Source: Deminuibacter sp966424055 (GTDB lineage: Bacteria; Bacteroidota; Bacteroidia; Chitinophagales; Chitinophagaceae). From it: a stretch of DNA of 64,000 nucleotides. Below the pieces are notes generated by a model that worked only from the letters and a program-made list of their open reading frames with translations, was not told where the DNA came from and did not search any database. Numbering within the stretch: the stretch's first letter is position 1; every line of letters begins with the position of its first letter. This document shows, one piece after another, positions 43,834 through 52,846 of the stretch. The position numbers and the translations under genes were made by a program. The stretch is taken from NCBI GenBank assembly GCA_966424055.1, contig CBJLMB010000010.1, positions 62,001 through 126,000 on the forward strand, read 5' to 3'.

Positions 43834-46458
43834 CTAACTTATTTTTGGTTGAGTGAAATAATGAATAGTGTTATAAATATTCAGGAATTTACTAACCCTG
43901 ATCTTAAAGGGTGTTTGCTTGCGTATGTTTTGAACAAATGGCCTGTAAAACTGTGCCACAGTTGCTTCTTCTGTATTGGTGAATGGTAAGGTGCTGTATT
44001 TCTGTTTCTGGTAAACCTGGTTAAAAGCAGAAAAATCAGTTCCAAACCTGGCATCAATAAATTGTGCATACTGTTGTGGCCCCTGCTGGTTGCGGTAATA
44101 ACCCAGCTGGTTAAGGTAATACATGGCGGCGCGGTACTGGTGATACAACCGGCTGCTGGTATTGCGTGACGATTTTGCCCGCTGGTGCAGGTATTGCCAA
44201 ATGAGCCAGGGACTTATAAATACCAGCAGCACCACAACGCCTATTACGATCAGGGTAACCCAGAGCGCCTTGATCCAGTCAACAGGCTGGGTAGATTCAA
44301 ACAGGTCTTTTTTCTTGGACGGTGGGGCTTTCTCTTCCTCGATAATTTTTATTTCATCAACCGGTGTGGGCTTGGGTATCCGCTTCAGTACTGAATTGAT
44401 ATTGTCCTGTGGCTGTGGCTGCATGTTTTTAAGCGCCTCGGCAAAAGAGGCTGCAGTGATATGCATGTCTTTCTGCAGTGCAGATAACCGTACCGTTCCC
44501 GTATCTGTTGATACGGTGGCCAGTGATGCATCCACATTCAGCGTGGCTGGTTCTGTGGTTTCATAATTCTGGTCGTGGAACAACAGTTTTTCTACTGTCA
44601 TCTGCAGTTTTTTAGCGGTGGTATCAACGCTGATCACTTTGCCATCAGCTACCAGGTAGGCCTGTTGCATATTCAGTGGCGGTGTGCCATCGGGCTGGGG
44701 CGACTGCTGTGCTTCCTGGTCGGGTACGGTAGTGTCGAAATCTATCCAGCCATAACCCGGAAAATACACCTGCACCCAGGCATGCGCCTGATCTTCATAA
44801 AACCAGTACCAGCCCGGGTTTTTACTGCTGCGGTCCACGGTAAGAAAACCTGCTGCAACGCGTGAGGGAATGCCCAGTGCACGCAGCAGGAACAGCGTGG
44901 CGCCGGCAAAATAGGCGCAGTAACCCTTCCTGTTTTCAAAAAGAAAATAAGTGAGTTTATTGGCGCTGGGCAAACCCGGAATGCCAGGGTTGTTGGAGTA
45001 TTTGTACAAGGGCTGTCCAAACTCATCCTTACCCAGGAAATAATCACGTATGGCAATGATTTTGTCTACCGGTGTTTGTGCATTTTTAGTGATCTGCTGT
45101 GCCAGTGCCCTGATGCGGTCATATTCCGGGTCTTTGGGCATGAAGGTGTAGTACTTCATAAAGGCATCATCAATACCTGAAAAATTCGTTACCTGCCGCA
45201 ACACATCGAAACGTTGCTGCTGAAAGCTCTCCAGCATCTGGTTGCCGGCGGGATTGTAAATAAAATATGCGCTGTTCAGGTCGCTCACCCACATTTTGGC
45301 GCGGTAAGCACTTTTGTACTGGTCTTTATAAGCATTTTCCACGGGCAGTGGCTGGCAGAAAAAGGCGGTGGAAGGGGCCACATATTCACTGGGCGACAGC
45401 AATGTTTTGTATATCTCCGCATTCACTATTTTACGGCCTTTGGTAGCCCGGGTGTTCTTGATCACATTGCTATCGGCCTTTGCAAAATACAGCGGTATTT
45501 TAGATGGGTCGGGCCTGAACAGGTCATTGCTGGGCATCAGGCTGTCTGTTTCAAAGGTCTGTGTCAGTGTGTCAAACTTGGTATAATAGTAAGCGGTGAA
45601 ATAAAGGGGGTTGGGTGTTTTGCCATCGGGGAAAAAATTATCCAGCTTGGCAACAAAAACCAGCCGCTTCCCTTTATTAAGCGAGCCGGTAAGCTGGGTC
45701 TGGTCTTTATTGCTGATAGAACCATCACGGTTCTGTTTGGTCATGCTTTCGCTGTTGCTCTTGTTTTTATCGTATTTGGCTTCCGAACCGCCCCATTCTT
45801 TTTCTATCCCTTTAAAATCTTTGTTGAAAATACTGAAGATACCCAGCAGTAATAATGCCATTACCACGGCAAAGCCGGTGATCCTTTTGGTAACAAACCA
45901 GGCAAAACCCTTCTGGTCTTCATTCATATTGCGTATCAGCTCGGCAGTATAGATAATGTAAACTGCATAAGCCAGCACCGGTATAAAAGCGCTGATAAGC
46001 GCGGCGGCGGTAATGGTACCCGTTTTGCTCACCACTACTATCTGCAGCGCCAGCAGGAACAAAGACCAGAACACCGTATAATACCTCGACCGGGAAAAAC
46101 CATAACCGGTAACCCAGCCTAACGAAAATAAAATAGCAAAAAGCAAAAATTGTATTGTGGCAAAAAAAGTATCAAATTCCCCCACCGTAATGCGTCCCGT
46201 TATTTTATAACCGATATAATAAAACAGGAACAACACTGCTGCCGTTGTAATAAACCTGAATCGGTAGCTATAAAACAACGTTGCGGTTACCAGGCCTGCG
46301 GTTACATACAACCCCTGCTTTTGCCAGTCATTACGCAGTATGGCGTAATAATGGTTTACATTCCATAAAAGATAAAACGCCAGCAGCGCGGTGGGCAATA
46401 CCAGCAGCAGCAACTGGGCTGTTACTTTTTTCCAGCTATGTACTTTTCCTATCTTCAT
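43834..46458 (-). CDS. membrane transglutaminase-like protein (TgpA type)
   Basis: This 874-residue protein has about six N-terminal membrane helices (residues 13-215). A periplasmic domain follows, then a transglutaminase core at about 480-590 with Cys514 (NRKGYCAYFAGATL), His559 (DQAHAWVQVYF) and Asp575 (IDFDTTVP), a complete Cys-His-Asp triad. Another membrane helix lies near 735-760 (ALWVTLIVIGVVVLLVFIS), then a cytoplasmic DUF4129-like tail (AAMYYLNQLGYYRNQQGPQQ). TgpA in Pseudomonas is an essential membrane transglutaminase next to MoxR and DUF58. The gene abuts the DUF58 gene with no spacer, showing a tight operon. Confidence 0.93.
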   Translation of the reverse strand: MKIGKVHSWKKVTAQLLLLVLPTALLAFYLLWNVNHYYAILRNDWQKQGLYVTAGLVTATLFYSYRFRFITTAAVLFLFYYIGYKITGRITVGEFDTFFATIQFLLFAILFSLGWVTGYGFSRSRYYTVFWSLFLLALQIVVVSKTGTITAAALISAFIPVLAYAVYIIYTAELIRNMNEDQKGFAWFVTKRITGFAVVMALLLLGIFSIFNKDFKGIEKEWGGSEAKYDKNKSNSESMTKQNRDGSISNKDQTQLTGSLNKGKRLVFVAKLDNFFPDGKTPNPLYFTAYYYTKFDTLTQTFETDSLMPSNDLFRPDPSKIPLYFAKADSNVIKNTRATKGRKIVNAEIYKTLLSPSEYVAPSTAFFCQPLPVENAYKDQYKSAYRAKMWVSDLNSAYFIYNPAGNQMLESFQQQRFDVLRQVTNFSGIDDAFMKYYTFMPKDPEYDRIRALAQQITKNAQTPVDKIIAIRDYFLGKDEFGQPLYKYSNNPGIPGLPSANKLTYFLFENRKGYCAYFAGATLFLLRALGIPSRVAAGFLTVDRSSKNPGWYWFYEDQAHAWVQVYFPGYGWIDFDTTVPDQEAQQSPQPDGTPPLNMQQAYLVADGKVISVDTTAKKLQMTVEKLLFHDQNYETTEPATLNVDASLATVSTDTGTVRLSALQKDMHITAASFAEALKNMQPQPQDNINSVLKRIPKPTPVDEIKIIEEEKAPPSKKKDLFESTQPVDWIKALWVTLIVIGVVVLLVFISPWLIWQYLHQRAKSSRNTSSRLYHQYRAAMYYLNQLGYYRNQQGPQQYAQFIDARFGTDFSAFNQVYQKQKYSTLPFTNTEEATVAQFYRPFVQNIRKQTPFKIRVSKFLNIYNTIHYFTQPKIS

Positions 46459-47829
46459 TTAGATCAAAACGGGCTTTTGATATTTTTCCAATAACTGTTT
46501 TAATTTTTTCTCGTTGGCCAGCAGTTTACCCCTGAGCAGGGAAAGGCTCCAGGCGGTTTTATACCTGGCCATATCATTCTGCTCATTTTTTACAAACAAC
46601 CACTGCAGCCAGTCGCCGATATGCTGTTTTTTCAGGCTGTCGGAGAGACTTACGAATACAAAAACTATCTCGTAGCCATATTGTTCAACCAGCTTGCTTA
46701 CCTGTTCTGCATCACTGAAGGATGAAATAAAAAGTATAGCTGTTTCGCTGGGACGGATATAAGATGATAAGGGTTTGTCTGTCTGCCATTTGCTGGTGCT
46801 GATATTGTATTGCACCGCCTGCCTGGCATCGGCAGTGGCCTGCTGGGCCAGCGGCTGGTCGGGTACATAACGCACTTCCAGCCCCTGCTGTTCCAGTTCA
46901 CGGTAGGCATTCCAGATCACTGTTTTGTAGTGATTGAGAAAAGGAACATTGGCCACTTCATTACCGGCAATATCAAAGTCGGTGTAAAAAGAAGCATACA
47001 TATAAATATGTGATGCATAGGGATCGAGTATTTCCGGTGTGCGCACTACCAGCTCTTTGTTCTTGGCATAGATCTTCCATACAATCCTCCTCACATCATC
47101 ATGGTTCTCGAAATTCTTGTAGTTGAGGTACTCGCCTTCTATCTTTTTTAATTCTTCAATACGGGTATTGGTATCTTCTGTTTTGCGCGGTGAGGCATTC
47201 AGCACTTTGCTTTTCAGCTGTACTGGCTGGGTATAAAAATGGTTACTGCAGGGTACAGCCAGTGTGAATGAAAAGAACTGGAAAAAATCTTCAAAATAAA
47301 AAATAGCCTTTTGTATCGTGTATTCTTTTATTTCAGGAAGTGCCCACTGGTAGGTGCCGTCGATGGTGGTGCTGAATATTTTTTTGTGCGAGGTTTCCAC
47401 TACAGAAAACTTCCGGGAAAAATGTATTTCGTCATACTGCAGGCGTATTTTAACAAAGCCCAGCAGTGGTTTTAATACCGGGTGGATACGCAGGTGAATA
47501 AGTTGTTGCTGCTGTTTGTGGTTCAGCCTGGCGGCAGAATCGATGGTGAAGCTGACTTTCCCTTTCTTTTTCTGCCATAAAAGAAAAACAAAGGATACCA
47601 GCACCGTAAGCAATGCAAACCCTACCAGTACGGCAATAAAAAAAACGGCTACCTGGATGAGTAACACAAAAATGTCGTAAAAAGAAGTGCCGGGTATCCG
47701 TTGCTGCCGGCGCAGCCATTCAAGTACCAGTACGGCCATCACGCAGAATACTACGAAGTACCAGGTTAGCGGTAAACGATATCCAAGCATCTGCAACCAT
47801 CGCCTGCTATTTTTCCAGTGTTTCTCCAT
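46459..47829 (-). CDS. DUF58 domain protein, first gene of the MoxR operon
   Basis: This 456-residue protein has two N-terminal membrane helices (LTWYFVVFCVMAVLVLEWLR and IFVLLIQVAVFFIAVLVGFA). A beta-rich region follows, and the DUF58 signature NHDDVRRIVWKIYAKNKELV at about residues 240-260 leads into a von Willebrand A-like fold (AILFISSFSDAEQVSKLVEQ). DUF58 proteins are usual partners of MoxR ATPases. It leads a four-gene minus-strand operon: DUF58, transglutaminase, MoxR, TPR. The promoter should lie between 47830 and 48050; none is obvious. Confidence 0.92.
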   Translation of the reverse strand: MEKHWKNSRRWLQMLGYRLPLTWYFVVFCVMAVLVLEWLRRQQRIPGTSFYDIFVLLIQVAVFFIAVLVGFALLTVLVSFVFLLWQKKKGKVSFTIDSAARLNHKQQQQLIHLRIHPVLKPLLGFVKIRLQYDEIHFSRKFSVVETSHKKIFSTTIDGTYQWALPEIKEYTIQKAIFYFEDFFQFFSFTLAVPCSNHFYTQPVQLKSKVLNASPRKTEDTNTRIEELKKIEGEYLNYKNFENHDDVRRIVWKIYAKNKELVVRTPEILDPYASHIYMYASFYTDFDIAGNEVANVPFLNHYKTVIWNAYRELEQQGLEVRYVPDQPLAQQATADARQAVQYNISTSKWQTDKPLSSYIRPSETAILFISSFSDAEQVSKLVEQYGYEIVFVFVSLSDSLKKQHIGDWLQWLFVKNEQNDMARYKTAWSLSLLRGKLLANEKKLKQLLEKYQKPVLI

Positions 47830-48233
47830 GCATTGTAATTTAATGGGAGTTTAGGATATTGAGAAATGAGCATCAATTATTTAACCCGATTCAATATCCC
47901 GGATTCCCTTCCCCGGTTCTGAAAAATGAACCTGCCATCTATTTGCTGCCCTTATTCAGTTAAATTAAGCAAAGATGTTTGCCCACTAAAAATCAGCACT
48001 GCATTTTTAACTGAAACTTTGCGTTCTTTTCAGAATACTTTATCATTCCTATGCCCAAATGCCGCCCGCTTTCTGCAGGCCGGCTAAGTTACGCTATATA
48101 TCAACGGGTTAGATTATCACCCGCCGGTTTCTTCCGGGAGCGGTCCGGGCTTTATTCCATCGGCAAAAATGCAGCCAATACACCGGGGCCGCTTTTTGAA
48201 ATATGGCAATATGCTCGTTTCTTTGTCCGGTTT
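47830..48233. other. divergent intergenic region
   Basis: This 404-bp region lies between the DUF58 operon and a methyltransferase. A TTTG at 48019 and TACTTTAT at 48033 resemble weakly spaced promoter elements for the plus strand. The frame of the methyltransferase is open back to 48051 (text PKCRPLSAGRLSYAIYQRVR), but that portion is not family-like. No separate gene is seen. Confidence 0.4.
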
Positions 48234-49133
48234 ATGATGGAAAACATTACCTATCAGGCCTGTCCCTGTTGCGGAAGTGCCGGTATTAAACAGGTGCTCG
48301 AAGCTGAAGACTATACTGTGAGCCACGAAATATTCCCCATATGGGAGTGTGGCGCCTGTACTGTGCGCTTTACCCAGCATGTGCCCTCTGCCCAGGCCAT
48401 AGACCGGTATTACCAGTCTGCGGAATATGTTTCTCATTCTGAAACACGCAAAGGACTTGTTAACAGGCTTTATCACATGGTGCGCAGTTATACCCTGCAG
48501 TCGAAAAAAAGGCTGGTACAGGAAGTATCAGGTAAAACGGAAGGAAGCCTGCTGGATATCGGTGCCGGAACAGGCGCATTTGCATCAGTGATGCAGTCTG
48601 CAGGCTGGACGGTTACCGGGCTTGAACCGGATGAAACAGCCCGTAAAAATGCGGAACAATACCACCAGCTTCAGCTGCAAAGCCCCGATACATTATACCA
48701 GCTGCCCGATGCTGCTTTTGATGTAATTACGCTGTGGCATGTGCTGGAGCATGTGCACGATCTGCACGGTTATCTCGATACCTTTCACCGCATTTTAAAA
48801 CCCGGCGGCAGGCTGCTGATCGCTGTTCCCAACTATACCAGCTACGATGCCGTCCTGTATGGCCGTTATTGGGCCGCCTACGATGTGCCGCGCCACCTCT
48901 ACCATTTTTCACCGGCAAGTATGCGCCTGCTGGTACAACGGCATGCATTTGCGGTTACCGGTCTTGAACCTATGTGGTTTGACAGCTATTATGTAAGCAT
49001 GCTGAGCGAGCGTTACCAGAACGGTAAAAACAACCTGATACGTGCCTTGCTTAATGGCCGGCGTTCTAATGCCAGGGCCGGTTCTTCCTACGAAAAATGC
49101 AGTTCGGTGATTTATATTATAGAGAAGAAATAA
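48234..49133 (+). CDS. class I methyltransferase with N-terminal zinc-ribbon-like segment
   Basis: This methyltransferase has about 299 residues. The first 45 hold two Cys pairs (YQACPCCGSAG and IWECGACTVRFT), which look like a zinc-binding ribbon. The SAM-binding fold follows with motif I LLDIGAGTGAFASVMQSAG near residue 105, TGLEPDETARKNAE and DVITLWHVLEHVHDLHGYLD. This two-part layout is frequent in sugar or cell-surface O-methyltransferases; the substrate is unknown. The first two codons are both ATG (48234 and 48237), just ahead of the ribbon. It ends 7 bp before the first of two palindromes. Confidence 0.88.
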   Translation: MMENITYQACPCCGSAGIKQVLEAEDYTVSHEIFPIWECGACTVRFTQHVPSAQAIDRYYQSAEYVSHSETRKGLVNRLYHMVRSYTLQSKKRLVQEVSGKTEGSLLDIGAGTGAFASVMQSAGWTVTGLEPDETARKNAEQYHQLQLQSPDTLYQLPDAAFDVITLWHVLEHVHDLHGYLDTFHRILKPGGRLLIAVPNYTSYDAVLYGRYWAAYDVPRHLYHFSPASMRLLVQRHAFAVTGLEPMWFDSYYVSMLSERYQNGKNNLIRALLNGRRSNARAGSSYEKCSSVIYIIEKK

Positions 49134-49139
49134 AGTGAT

Positions 49140-49172
49140 AGATATTCCATATCTCCAAGATATGGAATATCT
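49140..49172. repeat. AGATATTCC-family palindrome, copy 2
   Basis: Perfect 15-bp arms AGATATTCCATATCT and inverse, loop CCA. The following ATCTGCCCGGT-CTTTATT is shared with copy 3, showing that the two copies are part of a longer duplication. Confidence 0.95.
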
Positions 49173-49286
49173 GCCCGGTTCTTTATTAAACGTAACCTCA
49201 AACAGCCCCGGCAGTGTTTAGCGGTAATAAAAAACTGCTTTGGGTATCGGCGTAACAATGTCCGTTCAGCAAATCATCCGTTGAAC
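49173..49286 (-). pseudogene. decayed duplicate of the 3' end of the glutaminyl cyclotransferase gene
   Basis: This segment aligns with 49323-49433, the end of the intact gene, at clearly recognisable identity but with scattered substitutions and indels. Read on the minus strand, one frame gives DDLLNGHCYADTQSSFLLPL, matching DEDVLNGIAYDSTKNSFLIT of the intact copy, then a premature stop and frame loss. Only about the last 35 codons are present. It lies between two copies of the same palindrome, so duplication by recombination or slippage at the palindrome is the simplest explanation. Confidence 0.85.
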
Positions 49287-49289
49287 TAT

Positions 49290-49322
49290 AGATATTCCAT
49301 ATCTCCAAGATATGGAATATCT
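49290..49322. repeat. AGATATTCC-family palindrome, copy 3
   Basis: Identical to copy 2 (15-bp arms, loop CCA). It lies 11 bp beyond the stop of the glutaminyl cyclotransferase gene on that gene's downstream side. Confidence 0.95.
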
Positions 49323-49332
49323 GCCCGGTCCT

Positions 49333-50157
49333 TTATTTAAACTTAACCTCAAACAGCGCCGGCCATTGTTTACCGGTAATAAGAAAACTGTTCTTGGTAC
49401 TGTCATAGGCAATGCCGTTCAGCACATCTTCATCCGGGTCGGGAATGCTGACAGATGTATATTTTTTATCACCCTGCTGAAGAATATCCCGGAAATCTGC
49501 ACGGCCTTCCACCCGCCCTGTTGATGGATTGATCTTCAGGATATAGTTGGTGAGGTATTTATTGGCATAAACAAAACCGTTCACATATTCCAGCTCGTTC
49601 AGGTTGTCTACCGGGCCATAATTGTCTGTTACCCCTACTATTTTCCTGATCTGGAAAGACGATGGATCCACATAATACAGGTTAGAGCTGCCTTCGCTTA
49701 GTATCAGGTTCTGGCCATCATGGGTAATACCCCAGCCATCGTGCGCCCAGTCAAATTCCTGTATCTTTTTAAAAGTAGCTACGTCATATACATATACTTT
49801 GTGGGTTTTCCAGGTAAGCTGGTATATTTTATTGCTGAAGATGGTAATGCCTTCTCCAAAATCTTCCTTGGGAATGAACAATTCTTTTTCGGCTTTGCCG
49901 CTTTCCAGGTTCACTTTGGCCAGTTTGCTGAAACCTTCGCGACCGGTGCCCTCATACAGGCTGTTGTTATACCAGATAAGCCCCTGGGTATAGGATGAAG
50001 TATCGTGCGGGTAGGTTTTGATGAGCTCATATGACAGGGCCGCAGGTGCAGCAATTGCAGGTGTATTGTTGCTGTCGTTGTTGTCTTCTTCCTTGGGTTT
50101 GTCGTTGTTACAGGCAAAAAGTAACAGCGCAAGTACAGAAACGCAATATTTTTTCAT
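49333..50157 (-). CDS. glutaminyl-peptide cyclotransferase, lipoprotein
   Basis: This 274-residue enzyme has a lipobox (SVLALLLFAC, Cys16), an Asn/Asp-rich linker, then the five-bladed propeller of plant-type glutamine cyclotransferase: YPHDTSSYTQGLIWYNNSLY, GEGITIFSNKIYQLTWK, FDWAHDGWGITHDGQNLILS, LNELEYVNGFVYANKYLTNY and DVLNGIAYDSTKNSFLITGK. It turns N-terminal Gln of exported proteins into pyroglutamate, a modification common on SPI-exported proteins with Q at +1 in Bacteroidota. Many exported proteins in this window show A-Q at the predicted cleavage site. A decayed duplicate of its 3' end lies just downstream. Confidence 0.94.
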   Translation of the reverse strand: MKKYCVSVLALLLFACNNDKPKEEDNNDSNNTPAIAAPAALSYELIKTYPHDTSSYTQGLIWYNNSLYEGTGREGFSKLAKVNLESGKAEKELFIPKEDFGEGITIFSNKIYQLTWKTHKVYVYDVATFKKIQEFDWAHDGWGITHDGQNLILSEGSSNLYYVDPSSFQIRKIVGVTDNYGPVDNLNELEYVNGFVYANKYLTNYILKINPSTGRVEGRADFRDILQQGDKKYTSVSIPDPDEDVLNGIAYDSTKNSFLITGKQWPALFEVKFK

Positions 50158-50284
50158 TTGTTTGTATTATCGATTTGTTTTCCCTGAGGGTTGAGGAACG
50201 GCTATACTGATGATGCTCTGGTGCCCTGCACCCTTTGTTCAAAGGAAGCAAAAATAAGGGTTCGGCCCAAAAACGGCGAACTGT

Positions 50285-51421
50285 TCAGGCCTGGTTTAAA
50301 GTTGCTGAAGCCATCTGTTCGCCTATTACCGGTGAAAGTGCCACCCCCATGCCATTGCAGGCATTCACCATCCACACACGCGGGTACAACTGGGTGATCA
50401 GCGGTTTTTTGTCGGGGGTAAAACCCATGATACCACTCCAGCGCTGGTCTATGGCAAGCGGCTGGCCGGTGATGAAATGCCTGGCTAAAAATGATTCCAG
50501 TGCATCTTGGATAATTGCACTTACTGAAATATGGGTGGTGGTTTCTGCCTCAATAGCCAGGTTGCGTGCGCCGCCCAGTAAAATGCGGTTGCCCAGGTTC
50601 CTGAAATAATAAAAACCTTCTTCAAAATGAAAGGTGCCGCGCAACTTTAATCCTTCAACCGGGTGGGTAAGTAATATCTGGCCGCGGCCGGGTTGTACCG
50701 CTGCTTCGGGAAACAATTCAGGTGTAAATGCATTCATACAGCTGATCAGTTGCGTGGCGCTGAACCGGAGCTGTGCCGTGGTGCTAAGCGCTACATGGTT
50801 CTCCCTGGGTTCGTAACCATTTACAGCAATACCTGTAAGCAGTTCCACACCCATTGAGCGTACCAGCTGCATCAGTGCCTGTACCAGTTTGCCACTGTGC
50901 AGGCCACCTTCCAGCCGGTTGAACACCAGGCCGTCAAATCCTTTTAAGCCAAGTGCAGGCAGCAGTTCCGGCGCCGGACTGAATACGGTTGCCTGCCCGG
51001 TTACTTCCTGCAAACCTTTGTTCAGCTGACCAAGCTGCTGGTAAATTTCATCAACCCGGTGAAGCGAGTTGCTCAGGCATTCATATCCGCCGCAGGCATC
51101 AAAGCCGATCACCTGGTCGGCAAACAGCTGTCTTATTTTCGCCATACCCCTGTAACGCATACCTGCAATGCGGAGCATTTCTGCTTCACCCATTACAGCG
51201 GCATCGTGCAGCAATTCAGAAGGGCTGCCAAAGCAGGCGAAGCCTGCATTGCGGGTAGAGGCGCCATGGGGCACCGGTGCTTTTTCCAGGATCAGCACAG
51301 AAAGGGAGGGGCGCAGTTGTTTCAGCGCATAGGCACACCATAAGCCCTGCAAGCCTGCTCCTATGATGATCACATCCCTATGGGCATAAAAACTTGTTTT
51401 CTCCCAGAATGAAATTTCCAT
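50285..51421 (-). CDS. FAD-dependent amino-acid oxidase (DAO/GlyOx family)
   Basis: This 378-residue protein has the Rossmann FAD motif DVIIIGAGLQGLWCAYAL at residues 16-33 and the DAO continuation LEKAPVPHGASTRNAGFACF, then later ELLTGIAVNGYEP, LISCMNAFTPELF, GRGQILLTHPVEGLKLRGTF and a C-terminal IMGFTPDKKPLITQ and CNGMGVALSPVIG. It oxidises an amine or D-amino acid to an imine via FAD; the substrate is not predictable. It stands alone on the minus strand. Confidence 0.92.
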   Translation of the reverse strand: MEISFWEKTSFYAHRDVIIIGAGLQGLWCAYALKQLRPSLSVLILEKAPVPHGASTRNAGFACFGSPSELLHDAAVMGEAEMLRIAGMRYRGMAKIRQLFADQVIGFDACGGYECLSNSLHRVDEIYQQLGQLNKGLQEVTGQATVFSPAPELLPALGLKGFDGLVFNRLEGGLHSGKLVQALMQLVRSMGVELLTGIAVNGYEPRENHVALSTTAQLRFSATQLISCMNAFTPELFPEAAVQPGRGQILLTHPVEGLKLRGTFHFEEGFYYFRNLGNRILLGGARNLAIEAETTTHISVSAIIQDALESFLARHFITGQPLAIDQRWSGIMGFTPDKKPLITQLYPRVWMVNACNGMGVALSPVIGEQMASATLNQA

Positions 51422-51688
51422 TATGGAAAGTTACAGCTGTTATGGCGCGTCCCATACTAAATTTTCGTTCAGCAGCCGCCGGCAGTATATACCAAAAAAG
51501 AAGCCGGTTTAACACCTTTGCCAGTCACCCGATTTACCGGTAATAGTTTCCCGCTATTTTTAGGGTAGCCTATACGTGAAATAAGCAGTTGGCCGATAAA
51601 AAACCGTGTTGCGGCGTTCTGCTGGTTTTCTGTTCAGATGCATGGCCGTATTTTTGCAATACTTCACATCAATTATACCCGACAACGT

Positions 51689-52480
51689 ATGAAAAAAATC
51701 ATTTTGTTATTTGTTTTTACCGGAGGCATTACCATATTGACACAGGCGCAGGGACTGGGCGGTTTACTGAAAAAAGTAACCGGGAAGGATACCACCAAAT
51801 CCTCTTCCTCTTCATCCAGATCCAGCGGACTGGGCGGTATTCTGGGAGCATTAGGTGGTGGCGGTAGCAAAGATTCGCTGAGCACTAATGAAGTAGCCAA
51901 CGGTTTAAAAGAAGCTTTGAATGTGGGTATCAATAAAGGCACATCCAAATTGTCTGCAGTAGATGGCTTTTTTAAAGATGCAGCCATTAAAATACTGCTT
52001 CCGCCCGAAGCGCAGAAAGTAGAAAAAACACTGAGAAGTGTAGGTATGGGCAAACTGGTTGATGACGCCGTACTGTCTATGAACCGCGCAGCAGAAGACG
52101 CTGCGAAAAGTGCTGCTCCCATCTTTTTAAATGCAGTTAAGCAGATCACCATCCAGGATGCCTGGAGCATTTTGCGTGGCAGCGATACCGCAGCTACCGG
52201 TTACCTGCGTTCTAAAACCATTTCCCCCTTAACAGAAGCATTCCGCCCCAGTATCGAGAAATCACTGGGCAAGGTGAATGCCACCAGGTACTGGAATGCC
52301 CTGTTCACCGCCTACAACAAAATGCCTTTTGTAAGCAAGATAAATCCCGACCTGAGCGCCTATGTGACTGAAAAAGCCACTTCCGGTATTTTTTACCAGG
52401 TAGGACAGGAGGAAAAGGATATCAGGAAAAACCCGCTTGCCAGAACCACCGATCTGCTGAAAAAAGTATTTGCCAAATAA
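51689..52480 (+). CDS. DUF4197 domain protein, exported
   Basis: This 263-residue protein has a signal peptide (IILLFVFTGGITILTQAQ) and a Ser/Gly-rich linker (SSSSSSRSSGLGGILGALGG). The DUF4197 body follows from about residue 70 (SLSTNEVANGLKEALNVGIN, AAIKILLPPEAQKVEKTLRS, DDAVLSMNRAAEDAAKSAAP, FLNAVKQITIQDAWSILRGS). The family is widespread in Gram-negatives; its molecular function is unknown. The ATG at 51689 gives a proper signal peptide. Confidence 0.93.
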   Translation: MKKIILLFVFTGGITILTQAQGLGGLLKKVTGKDTTKSSSSSSRSSGLGGILGALGGGGSKDSLSTNEVANGLKEALNVGINKGTSKLSAVDGFFKDAAIKILLPPEAQKVEKTLRSVGMGKLVDDAVLSMNRAAEDAAKSAAPIFLNAVKQITIQDAWSILRGSDTAATGYLRSKTISPLTEAFRPSIEKSLGKVNATRYWNALFTAYNKMPFVSKINPDLSAYVTEKATSGIFYQVGQEEKDIRKNPLARTTDLLKKVFAK

Positions 52481-52846
52481 AAAAGCCACATTGCTGTGGC
52501 AGGTGTTGCTGATAGGTTATATAATTGTAAATAACTCCTTTTCAGGAGCATAGCGGGTAATTATTGCATTGGTTTCCCGGCCTGACAGCCTCTCTCTAAG
52601 ACATCAGGGAGGGCTGCTGGTTTAATACTTTGAAAAAATCGGCGAAATTTAATTTTATATGGGCCAATGCCTCTAATGGCAATTATTCCTGTATTCGATA
52701 CTATCATGAAAATTTTGCATGAGCTCTGTGCAAGCACGGGGTATTGTACTTTTGGGGCCTGTAACCGGGTACCCTGAAGAACTGTTCTTATTGGGGAACA
52801 GACAGCCGGAACATTACAGATCATTGAAAAAGACAAAAACGAAGAG
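52481..52846. other. intergenic region
   Basis: A weak hairpin GCCACA-TTGC-TGTGGC follows the DUF4197 stop at 52485-52500 without a T-tract. A minus-strand frame at 52561-52836 is open but has no family resemblance. A purine-rich GAAAAAGACAAAAACGAAGA lies just before the MFS start. Nothing else is recognised. Confidence 0.4.

Noticed and set aside
48051..48233. N-terminal extension of the methyltransferase at 48234
   Set aside because: The extra 61 codons lack family resemblance, and the ATG pair at 48234 directly precedes the Cys-pair segment.
52561..52836. Minus-strand open frame of 91 codons
   Set aside because: No family features and no hydrophobic or motif pattern; probably a chance open frame.
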